From Polyangiaceae bacterium (GTDB taxonomy: Bacteria > Myxococcota_A > Polyangia > Polyangiales > Polyangiaceae): a stretch of 64,000 nucleotides of DNA. Each line of letters opens with the position of its first letter. Position 1 is the stretch's first letter. Location of the stretch: NCBI GenBank assembly GCA_016719945.1, contig JADJYE010000035.1:1-64000 (forward strand), read 5' to 3'. A program made the position numbers and the translations under genes. This document shows positions 1-10,360 of the stretch, in pieces. Under the pieces are notes generated by a model. The model had not been told where the DNA came from. It searched no databases and saw nothing but the letters and a program-made list of their open reading frames with translations.

Positions 1-730
1 CTCCTCCCGTGCGTCCTGCCAAGCCCTGAACTGGAGGAAGGATGTAGCCCAGACAACGCGGAAACCAACTGTCGTGTCCCGCGGGTTGAAATCCCGTCCG
101 ACCAAACGGCGCCGAAAGTCGGAAGCGAGTCTTGCGCGGTCGTAGGCACACGGAGACCGTGACCGCGAAGCGTAGACAGCGAGCGAGCAGGCCGTGTGAT
201 TGGGCCGCGTAATGAGAAGTGACGAGAGCCGACGGCCCGGGAGAAGCCGGAAGGCAGCATCGCGAGGAGCAGACTCAGGGCGCGAGCCCGGCGGCGTATA
301 TCCTCGTGGTCTCGTCGCGGTCGTAGAGCAGGGCATGCAGCGAAGGGACACCAGGGAACAGGAGAGATCCCAACTGCTGGACGAGGGCGACTCGACGAAG
401 CACCGCGGCGACGCAAGGAAGCCCGGTGTGGCACGTGGAAGTCGGAGCGCCGCGTACGAGCGACGACGTCGGGGGAACCGTCTGAGGGACCGACTGAGCA
501 AAGGCGGCGCCGTGCAGTGGATCCCGATCGTGGCCTAGTTGACCGAGACCGAGAGCCTCGAACGACATCCCCAGGAGACCTGATCAGATAAAGAGCGGCG
601 AGGGCGCGTCCCGGTGCCATCACCACGCTCGCGCACCACATCGACCTCGCGTGGCTGCGCGCGAGCGCACCGACGCACCTCGGGACGACGGGGTATGCGG
701 TGTGGACGGACGGAGCAGGGGGAGTACGCG

Positions 731-1870
731 ATGAAGTTGGAGGACAACCTCCGATCGCTGCTCGACCGCGCGAAGTCGGGCACATACCGCGCGCCGCCCG
801 TGCCGCGCGTCCACATCCTGAAGGATGGGAAGGAGACGCGACCTCTCGATCCCGACGTTCGAGGACAAGGTGCCGCAGCGCAGTCGCGATGCTGTTGAGG
901 CCGTCTACGAGCAGGACTTTCTGACTGCTCGTTCGGTTTCCGTCCTGGGCGCTCGGCGCAACAAGCGCTGAGCGTCCTTCAAACGGGGCGGTGAACAGTG
1001 CGGGGTAGGTGGGCAATGAGGTCGACATCCGGATGTTCTTCGACAGCGTCGATCATGCGGTGCTGAGGAAGTGCTTCGCCGGCGAGTGCGAGATGGCGTG
1101 ATCCTGCGCCTGATCGGAAAGTGGGCTCAACGCAGGCGTGCTGGAGGACGGCGCGGTGAAGCGCCTCGACTCTGGGACGCCTTAAGGAGGGGTAATCTGC
1201 CGATGCTGGCGAACATCCTGCTCCACGAGGTGCCTGACGCGTGGTTCCAAGACGAGGTGAAGCCCCGGCTGCGAGGTCAGGGCACGCTAGCCTCTTTGCT
1301 ACGCGGACGACGCCGTGACGATGTTCTGACGGAAGCCGACGCGAAGCGTGTGTCCGACGTCTTGCCGATGCGATTCGCCAAGTACGGACTCACACTACAT
1401 CCGGAGAAGACGAAGCTCGTCGCCTTCGAGCGACCCAGACCGTCCCTACCGACCGATCCGCGACGACGGTCCGGGACCCCTGCGCCCTGGAACCTTCGAC
1501 TTCTCGCTTCACCATCCACTGGGGCAAGGGCCTCGATGGGAAGTGCGGCTGGTACAGACACGAACATCCAAGAGCCGCTTCAGCGCACGCTGAAGGCCAT
1601 CGCGACGTGGTGCCAGATGCATCGTCACCACGCCATCGGGATCAGGCAGCGCGCGCCGAACCAGAAGCTTCGTGGCCACTACGTCTACTTCGGGAGGCGG
1701 GAACCTCGACGCTCTGGGACGTACGCACGCGCCGTTGGAACGTGGCGCAGGTGGTTATCACGTCGATCGCATAGAGCGCAGATCACCTGGTCCGCGATGA
1801 CACGGCTGCTCGAGCGAAAATCCGTTCGCTCGGCCCAGAGCAAGGATCGTCTCGCTGCGAATCCGCCTTA
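731..1870 (+). pseudogene. Group II intron reverse transcriptase/maturase (LtrA-like), multiply frameshifted
   Basis: Intron-encoded proteins splice their intron and reverse-transcribe it into new sites. Reading across frames gives the expected order of RT blocks. First comes MKLEDNLRSLLDRAKSGTY at 731, then a TYRAPPVPRVHI block (RT0/1), SFGFRPGRSA near 930 and a DIRMFFDSVDHAVLRK block near 1025-1070. Next are a SGTP-GGVI-like block near 1170-1200, the catalytic YADD near 1300, and GLTLHPEKTKLVAFERP near 1390-1435. The maturase-like LRGHYVYFG and WLSRRSHRAQITWSAM blocks follow near 1665-1800. At least four frame changes and several stops break it. It overlaps the ribozyme, and its end merges with domain V, as is usual. 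Confidence 0.8.
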
Positions 1871-1875
1871 TCGAG

Positions 1876-1909
1876 GAGCCGGATGCGGTAGTCCCGCACG
1901 TCCGATCCA
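1876..1909 (+). ncRNA. Group II intron domain V
   Basis: The sequence begins GAGCCGGATGCGG and folds into the conserved domain V hairpin: a lower stem starting with the catalytic AGC triad, an upper GCGG/CCGC stem with a small loop, a two-base CG bulge, and the returning TCCG strand. One base seems to be missing from the returning strand (TCCGATCC where a TCCGGATC type is usual). A second GC-rich hairpin at about 1910-1936, with a CTAC near the 3' end, fits domain VI carrying the branch-point A. Confidence 0.7.
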
Positions 1910-1945
1910 GGGGGCCCCCGGAAGAAATTCCCGGGCTACCCCGAC

Positions 1946-2666
1946 CGGCGCGCTCGTTCTGGGCGCGCTCACTCCCGCCTGCGTCATCCGCGGCTCCGAC
2001 TTCGACAACGACCCGTTCATGGACGCGGGCGAGGGCGGGGACGAGCGGACGACGCCGCGTCGGGAAGAGGTCCCCGAAGAGGACGAGGACATGTCCGAGC
2101 CCGAGGCCCCGAGGACGAGCCGCCCGCGCTCGTCGAATTGCCGATGGCGGGCGGGAGCCGGGGGTGAGCCTCTACGTCGACCCCCTGCGCCGAGGACAAG
2201 CCCTGGTCGGGTTCGGCGGGTACCCTCGATAGCCGCGGCTGGCACGGCGTCATGGCGGCCGGCTGCGCCGAGCCCCACCCTGGTGCAGGCCGAGGACGGC
2301 TCGTACTCGGTGGAGGTCGGCGAGCCGATCGCCATGCCGCTGCACGGAACGAACGGCTCGGAGCCTTGGATCAGCGCATGCCCGGCCGGGGAGGTCGTCG
2401 TCGGCTTCGCTGGGCGCTCCGGGCGCTCCTCGACCAGCTCGAGCCTCGCCTGTGCTCCCTTCCATCGTCGTCGTCACCGAGGCGGGCGTGGAGGTCGGGA
2501 CCGGCGAGCCTCACTTCCTGCTCGCGGTGGGCGGCGAAGGCGGGAGGCGTTCGAGCCGCTCCTCTGCGAGCCGGGGCGGGTAGGGATGGTCAGCCGGATG
2601 CGCGCCGGCGAGTCCATCGACGCCCTCGGGGATCCGTGCGGGTCCCTCGCGGTCGAGCTGGATTAG
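1946..2666 (+). pseudogene. Lipoprotein interrupted by the group II intron (3' exon), frameshifted
   Basis: The 5' exon is only bases 1-8 of this window. The spliced product reads LLPGALVLGALTPAC, a hydrophobic core and lipobox with the Cys at about 1978. An acidic linker follows (PFMDAGEGGDERTTPRREEV...). The body contains WHGVMAAGCAEP, a GTNGSEPWISACPAGEVVV block and GFAGRSG...DQLELACAPL. These are motifs I know from secreted proteins of Myxococcota, with Gly-rich jacalin-like turns, but I cannot name the family. Frame changes near 2110-2210 and 2440-2540 are needed to keep these blocks in register. The last stop is at 2664-2666. Confidence 0.55.
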
Positions 2667-2830
2667 GATCCCATGGGGGGACGCCCCTCGACCCGCTGCT
2701 CGCACAGGTCATGGCGAACGAAGAGGGACGGCGGGCTCCCGCATCCCCCATAGCGACAGCGCCCACGGACATGCCGGGCATGTCCTCGGGTCGTCGCCGC
2801 GGACTGTGTGGCGCCCGGGGCATGGTTCGA

Positions 2831-3012
2831 CGACAGCTACCGGGAGCATTCGCCCAATGGTTGTCCTCGCTGTCGTCGAAAGCGTTCGCCGCCTACCTCC
2901 GGGCGCTGATCTCCGCGGGGATCGGGCAGGCAAGCCGCGAACAGGTCGCTTTGGCGACGGGTTCGGCGACGGCTACCGGGGAGCATTCGCCCAATGGGTG
3001 GCCTCGCTGTCG
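2831..3012 (+). repeat. Imperfect 45-bp direct repeat in decayed coding DNA (2667-3045)
   Basis: Copy 1 (2831-2875) and copy 2 (2967-3012) share CTACCGG, GAGCATTCGCCCAATGG and CCTCGCTGTCG at matching positions. Both encode a peptide of the type GAFAQWLSSLS / GAFAQWVASLS, but in different frames of the present sequence. The segment between them encodes KAFAAYLRALISAGIGQASRE in the copy 1 frame. The stretch looks like debris of a duplicated coding region lying against the 3' end of the LysR pseudogene. No intact gene is visible from 2667 to 3045. Confidence 0.5.
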
Positions 3013-3045
3013 CCGACCCAGCGACGTACGGTGCGCCTTCTGCCC

Positions 3046-3909
3046 CTACTCCAGCGCGGCGCGCAGCTCTTCGGCCATGTGATCCATGAAGGCGCGCACG
3101 CGCGGGTGTGGCGCAGCTCCGGCGCCGTGAGGATCCAGAGGTCTCTGCGCGCGAAGGATCGCCGGGGCCGAGGCAACACCAAGGAGGGGTCGGCCTCGCC
3201 CTCGAAGCGCGCGAGGAACTGCACGCCCGCGCCCGCGGCGATGAGGTCGTGCATCGCCGCGGCGCCGGTGTCGACGCGCAGGACGACGCGCGCGCCGGGG
3301 GCGTGCTCGGCGAGCCACGCGTCGAGCCATTGGGCGTTGAGACGTTCGTCCCAGGCGATCCACGGGTAGGCGCCGAGCGGCGCGTCGGCGCCCACCCGGT
3401 CGACCAGCGCGCGGGAGGCGTATACGTCGAACTGCACGCCGCCGAGCCGTCGTCCGACGAGGTGCTCCGGCGGGGTGTTGTTGAGGCGCAGCGCGACGTC
3501 AGCCTCGCGGCGCGTGAGCGAGACCTCGTCGTCCGTCGCGGTCACCGTCAGCGCGACCTCGGGGTGCGCCGCCACGAAGGACCCGAAGGCCCGGTGGAAG
3601 CCGCGCAGCACCAGCTCCATCACCGACACCCCGCAGCGCGCCCGCGAGGCGTTCGTCGCGGCCGAGCACCCGGCTCTCGAGCGCCAGGGTCTCGGCCTCC
3701 AAACGCGCGGCGACGGCCACCAGATCTTCCCCGCCGCGGTGGCGGCGTAGCCCTCGGGGCCCACCTCGAACAGGGTCGCGCCGACGCGCTCCTCGAGCGC
3801 GCGCAGTCGGCGGCTGACCGTCGTGGTGTCTCACCCGAGGCGCTCCGCGGCGGCGCTGAGGGTGCCGCCGCGCGAGCGCCAGGGCGTAGCGGAGGTCGTC
3901 CCAGTGCAC
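3046..3909 (-). pseudogene. LysR-family transcriptional regulator, frameshifted
   Basis: LysR-type regulators bind DNA through an N-terminal winged HTH and sense a small molecule with a C-terminal periplasmic-binding-like domain. The start at 3909 gives MHWDDLRYALALAR; a one-base shift then yields GGTLSAAAERLG and TVSRRLRALEERVGATLFE, the classic LysR helix-turn-helix. After further shifts the effector domain continues with VSVMELVLRGFHRAFGSF, WLDAWLAEHAPGARVVLRVD and RAFMDHMAEELRAALE. At least four indels separate these blocks, so the gene is broken as given. It is divergent from the oxidoreductase at 3982 with a 72-base gap, the standard arrangement for a LysR regulator and its target. Confidence 0.75.
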
Positions 3910-3981
3910 CTGTGCATCCTCGCACAGGGCGCGCGCGAATTCGTGGATGGTGCGAGCGCGTCGGACCCCAGGATGGGTCGC

Positions 3982-4978
3982 ATGACCAGCTCAGCGAGCG
4001 AGACGATGCGTGCGGTTGAGGTCACCCACTACGGAGATCCTGGAGTCCTGCGGGTGCGGGCGGTGCCCCGCCCGACGGTGAGCGCCGGCGAGCTGCTGGT
4101 GCGGGTGCGGGCGTCCACGGTGTCGTCCGGCGACGCGCGCGTACGGGCGATGCGCGTGCCTCCCGGGATGAAGCTCCTGGGCCGCCTCGCGCTGGGCTGG
4201 CGTGGCCCGCGGCGCGCGGTGCTGGGCACCGACCTCGCCGGTGAGGTGGTGGAGGTCGGCGCGGGCGTCACCCGCTTCCGCGTGGGCGACGCGGTGGTGG
4301 CCTTCGTGGGCGCGGCCATGGGCGCCCACGCGGAGTACGTGAAGCTGCGCGAGGACGCGCCGCTCTTGCCGATGCCCGAGGGGCTGTCGTGGGAGGAGGC
4401 CGCGGCGCTGCCCTTCGGCGCCTGCACCGCGCTGCACTACCTGCGGCGCGAGGCGCGGCTGCAGCCGGGCGAGCGAGTGCTGATCCTCGGGGCGTCGGGC
4501 GCGGTGGGCGCGGCGGCGGTGCAGATCGCCAGCCACGACGGCGCCGAGGTCACCGCGGTGTGCAGCGCCGCGAACGCCGCGCTGGCGCGTGAGGCTCGGC
4601 GCGAAGGAGGTCCTCGACTACAACACGCACGACTTCACGCGCGGCTCGGAGACGGTTGACGTCGTGATGGATTGCATCGGGGACTGACTACGCGCGCTGT
4701 GCGCGGGTGCCAGCCCCGGCGGCCGACTGCTGCGGGTGGTGTGTGGGCTCGGCGGGTTGGTCGCGGCGCTCTGGCAAGGGCGCCTCAGCGGCCACCGGGT
4801 CATCGCCGGCGTGTCGCCTGGCAACCTCGAGGACCTGAGCGCGGCCCTGGACCTGGCCCGCGAGGGTGCGCTGCGCCCGGTGATCGACGCGACCTTCCCG
4901 CTCGCGCGGGTCGCCGAGGCGCACGCGCGGGTGGACTCCGGCCGCAAGCGCGGGAGCGTCGTGCTCGCGATGGCGTGA
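3982..4978 (+). pseudogene. Zinc-independent MDR oxidoreductase (quinone reductase-like), frameshifted
   Basis: This is a medium-chain NAD(P)-dependent reductase of the quinone oxidoreductase type. The N-terminal GroES-like domain is intact: MRAVEVTHYGDPGVLRVR from 4006, then GELLVRVRASTVSSGDARVR and LGTDLAGEVVEVGAGVTRFR. The Rossmann part shows GERVLILGASGAVGAAAVQI (NADPH-binding GxGxxG-like). Near 4590 the frame shifts and continues as RLGAKEVLDYNTHDFTRGSE, TVDVVMDCIGD. An in-frame TGA near 4686 follows, then LRALCAGASPGGRLLRVV up to RKRGSVVLAMA at 4978. ATG at 3982 and 4006 are both possible starts; 4006 matches the family N-terminus. It is divergent from the LysR gene. Confidence 0.8.
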
Positions 4979-5003
4979 GCGCAGGGGCGCGCCAGCGCGA
5001 AGC

Positions 5004-5897
5004 TCAGGCCGCGATCACCACGGCCACGCCAAAGACCGCGAGCCCCGCGCCGACCCAGCGCAGCCTCGGGATCTTCTCTCCGAGCAGCGCCGACAGCAGC
5101 AACACCCAGACCGCCGCGCTCTGATTGAGCAGGGCGGCGCGTGAGGCGGTCCCGTATTTCATGCCGCCCAGCCAGAGGATCATCGCCACGTACGCGCCGA
5201 GGATCGTCGCTGGAATCATCACCCGCCACGACGCGCTGGGCACGAACACGGACAGCGCCCGCCGAGCCTGCCCTGCTGCGGCCTGGAACGCGAAGAGCGC
5301 GCTGGTGCCCGCCACCAGGCGGATGGTCGTGGCCTCGATCAGCGAGCTCGCGCCGAGCGCTGGCTTCGCCACGACGACCCCGAGGGCCGTCGACATGACC
5401 CCCGCGATCGCGAGCGCTACGCCGCGCCGGTCGATCGGGGTCGCCACGCCGCCGCTCTTCCCCCGCCAGCTCACCAACAAGAGCCCAAGGACGATCAGCG
5501 GCGCGCCGATCGCGATGCCCGGGCCCAGTCGCTCCCCCAAGAGGAGCGCGCTCAGCGCGACCACCGTGGGTGAGTAGGTGCAGTCGGTCACGGCCGCGAC
5601 CGAGGCGTCGAGCCGCCTCAGCCCGGCCAAGAACAGGGTGTCACCGACCGCCAGGCCGAGCACCCCGCTCACCGCGAGCAGCGCCCAGTCTCGCGGGCTC
5701 CGGCCCAGGTCGAGCGCGCCCCCCGTCGCGATCATGGTTGCGACCAGCATCCCGGTCGCGAGCACGTTCTTGAACAGGTTCAGGCCCGCCGGGTCTACGT
5801 CCTTTGCGCGCCGGAAGAGCAGGATCGAGCACGCCCAGGCCAGGGCGCAGCCGAGCGCCATCGCGTCGCCGAGCCAGGAAGCCAGGGGGCCGATCAC
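5004..5897 (-). CDS. EamA/DMT-family transporter
   Basis: This is a drug/metabolite-superfamily inner-membrane exporter of 297 aa, close to the usual length of about 300, with two EamA repeats totalling about ten membrane segments. Visible segments include MALGCALAWACSILLFRRA, WALLAVSGVLGLAVGDTLFL, TVVALSALLLGERLGPGIAI, VALAIAGVMSTALGVVVAKP and WVGAGLAVFGVAVVIAA. The paired LLLGERL and LLGEKIPRL motifs at the ends of the repeats are typical. The GTG start at 5897 overlaps the TGA stop of the upstream GH5 gene (GTGA), so the two are probably translationally coupled. The substrate cannot be inferred. Confidence 0.88.
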   Translation of the reverse strand: MIGPLASWLGDAMALGCALAWACSILLFRRAKDVDPAGLNLFKNVLATGMLVATMIATGGALDLGRSPRDWALLAVSGVLGLAVGDTLFLAGLRRLDASVAAVTDCTYSPTVVALSALLLGERLGPGIAIGAPLIVLGLLLVSWRGKSGGVATPIDRRGVALAIAGVMSTALGVVVAKPALGASSLIEATTIRLVAGTSALFAFQAAAGQARRALSVFVPSASWRVMIPATILGAYVAMILWLGGMKYGTASRAALLNQSAAVWVLLLSALLGEKIPRLRWVGAGLAVFGVAVVIAA

Positions 5898-7318
5898 CCG
5901 CCAGCGGGAGCAATCGTCACGATCGCCGGATCCCCCGAGGGCGGGCTGGTGACACGCAGGATCGGCCCCGCCTCCTCGATCTCGCAGCCGTCGCATTGCA
6001 CGGCGTAGCCCGAGGGGTAGACGCGCGACGGCACCGATATCTCCGTCGGCGCGGAGATCGCCGGGTCTGCCCGGTAGCTGAGCGTGAAGGTCGAGGTCGC
6101 CGCGTCGAACGCGTAGCTCAGCGGGTCGCCGGCGACGCGCTCGGGCCACGGACGGACCAGCGTCGAGACCAGCGGCTCTCGCTCGGCGCCCTCGTCGTCG
6201 AGCAGGCTGTACCCGCCGCCCCGGTCGTAGGCCCAATAGGTCGTGCCGGCGGCCAGCGCGCCGAACGCGTCGTATTCGGCCGTCATGTACTCGACGATGC
6301 CCGGCGCGTCGGCCATGCCCCCGTACTCGCCAATCCAGAGGCCGGCCCCGAGCGCCTCCGCCTCCTCGGCGAGGTCTCGCGCATTGGCGAGCACCGCGTC
6401 GCGGCGCGCGGAGTCGAAGCCCATCCCCGACTCGGCTTCGCTGTCGTACGAGTGCGGCGAATAGACCACGTCCGCGAAGGGCATCTTCGTCAGCCCCGTG
6501 GGGATGCCCAGGTTCCGGCTCGACCCGGGCTCGAGGAAGGCGATCCACGTGGGGCGCAGCTCGCGGATCTTCGGGACCAGCTCCTCGTAGAACCCCTGCA
6601 GCACGGAGGCCTCGAACGCCGTGACGGTGTACGAGCCCCAATAGGGCTCGTTGATCGGGTCGAACCCCACGATGACGTCGTCGTAGCCCTCGAGCCGCGC
6701 CGCGACCCGACGCCAGGCCTCGGCGTATTCGGCGCGCAGCTCCGGCGAGCTCCAGAACTGATCGTAGCAGGCGATCACCTCGGGGCTCAGGTAGTTGAAA
6801 AACCACTGGCTCGGGTTCGGCTCGAACGCCTCGTAGTGAGCCTCGTCGCAGGTCCAGCGCGGCGCGCCGTCGCCGCCTCCGCTCGCGAAGCCCTCGCCGT
6901 AGACGTCCTGGTGCAGGTCGAGCACGACGAGCAGCCCCGCCTCGCGCGCCCAGTCCATCCGCTCGGCGAGCGCGTCCAGGTAGGCGTCGTCGAAGACCCC
7001 GCGCTCGGGCTCGACGGCGGCCCACGTGATCAGAAACCGCACGGCGTTCATGCCCCACTCCGTGCGCACGCGCGAGAAGTCCGCCGGTCCGTGGAAGGAG
7101 AAGTACGGCGCGGCCTTGTGCGCGCCGGCGAGGTTCACCCCCCGCAGGAGCAGCGCGCGCCCCTCGTCGTCACGAATGAAGCCACCGCGCACCCGGCTCT
7201 GCGCCTCCGGCGGCGGGGCCTCGGCAGGGTCGCCACACCCGAGGCTCGAGACGGTCAGCGCGACCCCGACCAGCGTCAGGGCGGGCAGCGAGCAGGCGAC
7301 GCGAGATCTCACGCGCAC
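5894..7318 (-). CDS. GH5-family glycoside hydrolase, endoglycoceramidase-like lipoprotein
   Basis: This is a retaining glycoside hydrolase of clan A, 474 aa. A signal peptide ends in a lipobox with SSLGCGD (Cys28), so it is probably anchored in an envelope membrane. Family 5 marks in order: LLLRGVNLAGAHK (about 57-69), VRFLITWAAVEPE (93-105), VVLDLHQDVYGEGF (131-144), FDPINEPYWGS with acid/base Glu224, VVYSPHSYD (284-292) and GLWIGEYGG with nucleophile Glu331. A C-terminal beta-sandwich of about 100 residues follows, as in endoglycoceramidases. The LHQDVYGEGF and NEPYWGS motifs favour the endoglycoceramidase/glucosylceramidase branch over cellulases, but the substrate is inferred. GTG starts at 7318 and 7312 are both possible. 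It is followed by the overlapping transporter. Confidence 0.85.
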   Translation of the reverse strand: MRVRSRVACSLPALTLVGVALTVSSLGCGDPAEAPPPEAQSRVRGGFIRDDEGRALLLRGVNLAGAHKAAPYFSFHGPADFSRVRTEWGMNAVRFLITWAAVEPERGVFDDAYLDALAERMDWAREAGLLVVLDLHQDVYGEGFASGGGDGAPRWTCDEAHYEAFEPNPSQWFFNYLSPEVIACYDQFWSSPELRAEYAEAWRRVAARLEGYDDVIVGFDPINEPYWGSYTVTAFEASVLQGFYEELVPKIRELRPTWIAFLEPGSSRNLGIPTGLTKMPFADVVYSPHSYDSEAESGMGFDSARRDAVLANARDLAEEAEALGAGLWIGEYGGMADAPGIVEYMTAEYDAFGALAAGTTYWAYDRGGGYSLLDDEGAEREPLVSTLVRPWPERVAGDPLSYAFDAATSTFTLSYRADPAISAPTEISVPSRVYPSGYAVQCDGCEIEEAGPILRVTSPPSGDPAIVTIAPAGG

Positions 7319-7375
7319 GATGTTGGCCGTCCCGAGGGGCGACGTCCAGGCCGAGCAAGCCTGGTATCGTGCCTC

Positions 7376-9023
<1,648 letters not shown>

Positions 9024-9111
9024 GGGGCGGCTTCGGGGGTCGCAGACGACTTCCCAGGCTGTGGCACGACGGGCGGGCTCTCGGAAGCCGGCGCTGGTAG
9101 CGTTCGCCGCG

Positions 9112-10308
9112 ATGGTCGCCACCCGCTCACCGTCTGTCGCCGGCGCCGTGCTCGTGCTCGGGCTCTCGGCGTGTGAAGAGGCCCCGCCGCAGGCCGGGTC
9201 GGCCGCGCCGCCACCCCCTGCACCGACGACCAAGGTGCTTGCGCTCGAGGGCGGGCGCGTCGAGGTGCCCTTCGCCTTCGTCCCCGCCGAGGTCCCGCGC
9301 CCGCCGGTCGTCCCGGGTGTGTCCATCACCGCGGTCGGGGTGCGCCCGCCGACAGGCAGCCCGATCTCGCACGAGGCGGTCATCCTCGAGCGCAGGTCGA
9401 CCTCCGCCCTCGGGATCGCGCGGACCGCCAAGGGCGTCCTCGACGCGCACGCCGCCGATACGAGGCAGCAGGTCATGGCGCAGGGCCTGACCATCGAGCG
9501 GTTCGACGTGAGCACCAAGGACGACGTGCTCAAGGGCTGCGTCGTCGCGCGCCCTCCCAACAGCGCGGCCAAGCCCCTCCGCAGCTGCTGGCTCGGTCTC
9601 GTCACGACGAGCTACGAAATCGTGACGTACGGGAGCACCTGCCTGCTCGAGCAAGACGCCTCCTGCACTGCGATCCTCGACTCCCTCGCCGTCGACGAGC
9701 TGGACCGGCTCCCGCTCGACGCGAAGCTCCCCGCGCCCGAGCCTGGCGCCACCCGTGAGATCTCCCTGACCGACGTGAAGATCCACGTGCCCACCACGTA
9801 CGAGGCGGCGACCTACGAGGAGCACGCCGAGCTTCGCCGCATGCTCGGAGAGTCCCCCGGCCGCACCGTCGACGCCACCCTCGTCCGCAACCCGACCGGC
9901 CGCCCCATGGTCGTCGTGCAGCTGTACCGCGCCGCGACCCTCCTCCCCCCGAGCGAGCGCCGCACCGTCGGCGCACTGCTCGACGAGCAGGCCGGCTTGC
10001 TCGACGAAGCGCTCAAGCGACCCGGCGTGGAGCTGCTCCGCTCCGAGGTGAAGCCTCGCCCCGACGGCGTCGAGCACTGTGACACCCGGCGGGAGAAGCA
10101 AGCCGGCGGCGATTTCGGTACGGTCGGCTGCGGTCTGTTGTACGTCGACGAGGCCGGCCATTTCGTCGACGTGAACGCCCGCTGCACCGCGCCGACCGAG
10201 TGGGTCGACGTCGTCTGCCCCCCGATCCTCGCGTCGCTGAAGCTGGAGCCCAAGCGGGCGATGGGGCGGACGAAGAAGCTGCCGGCGCGCAGCGAGCCCG
10301 GCCGCTAG
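9112..10308 (+). CDS. Lipoprotein of unknown function
   Basis: The 398-aa product has a signal peptide VAGAVLVLGLSACEE with a lipobox Cys at about residue 20. A Pro-rich linker follows, then a soluble region. Two similar halves can be seen: each combines a segment like EVPFAFVPAEVPRPPVVPGV or REISLTDVKIHVPTTYEA with a later Cys-containing stretch (LRSCWLGLVTTSYEIVTYGS; GTVGCGLLYVDEAGHFVDVN). This suggests an internal duplication. I chose ATG 9112 over an upstream GTG (9061) because it places the signal peptide at the N-terminus. The family is not recognised. It is on the same strand as the deaminase-like gene, 88 bases downstream. Confidence 0.8.
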   Translation: MVATRSPSVAGAVLVLGLSACEEAPPQAGSAAPPPPAPTTKVLALEGGRVEVPFAFVPAEVPRPPVVPGVSITAVGVRPPTGSPISHEAVILERRSTSALGIARTAKGVLDAHAADTRQQVMAQGLTIERFDVSTKDDVLKGCVVARPPNSAAKPLRSCWLGLVTTSYEIVTYGSTCLLEQDASCTAILDSLAVDELDRLPLDAKLPAPEPGATREISLTDVKIHVPTTYEAATYEEHAELRRMLGESPGRTVDATLVRNPTGRPMVVVQLYRAATLLPPSERRTVGALLDEQAGLLDEALKRPGVELLRSEVKPRPDGVEHCDTRREKQAGGDFGTVGCGLLYVDEAGHFVDVNARCTAPTEWVDVVCPPILASLKLEPKRAMGRTKKLPARSEPGR

Positions 10309-10360
10309 GCCCGCGTGCATCGGGGGCCACTTCGAGCGCGCGCGGCGTTAAGATGTCGGC

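Larger units (their letters stand above)
9..1945 (+). mobile_element. Group II intron (ribozyme plus reverse-transcriptase ORF), degenerate
   Basis: The element starts with GTGCG at 9-13, matching the group II 5' consensus GUGYG. It carries a decayed intron-encoded protein (731-1870), a recognisable domain V (1876-1909) and a GC-rich domain VI hairpin, and ends in CTACCCCGAC near 1945. Joining the flanks, CTC CTC CC|C GGC GCG, restores one reading frame giving LLPGALVLGALTPAC, a lipoprotein signal-peptide core. This supports both boundaries independently. Positions 14-730 hold structured, non-coding domain I-IV RNA, and small ORFs there are not credible genes. The 3' edge could be one or two bases off. 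The RT is frameshifted, so the intron is probably immobile unless the indels are sequencing errors. Confidence 0.75.

Noticed and set aside
200..900. Short ORFs in the 5' part of the intron
   Set aside because: They lie in ribozyme domains I-IV; only the frame from 731 has reverse-transcriptase motifs.
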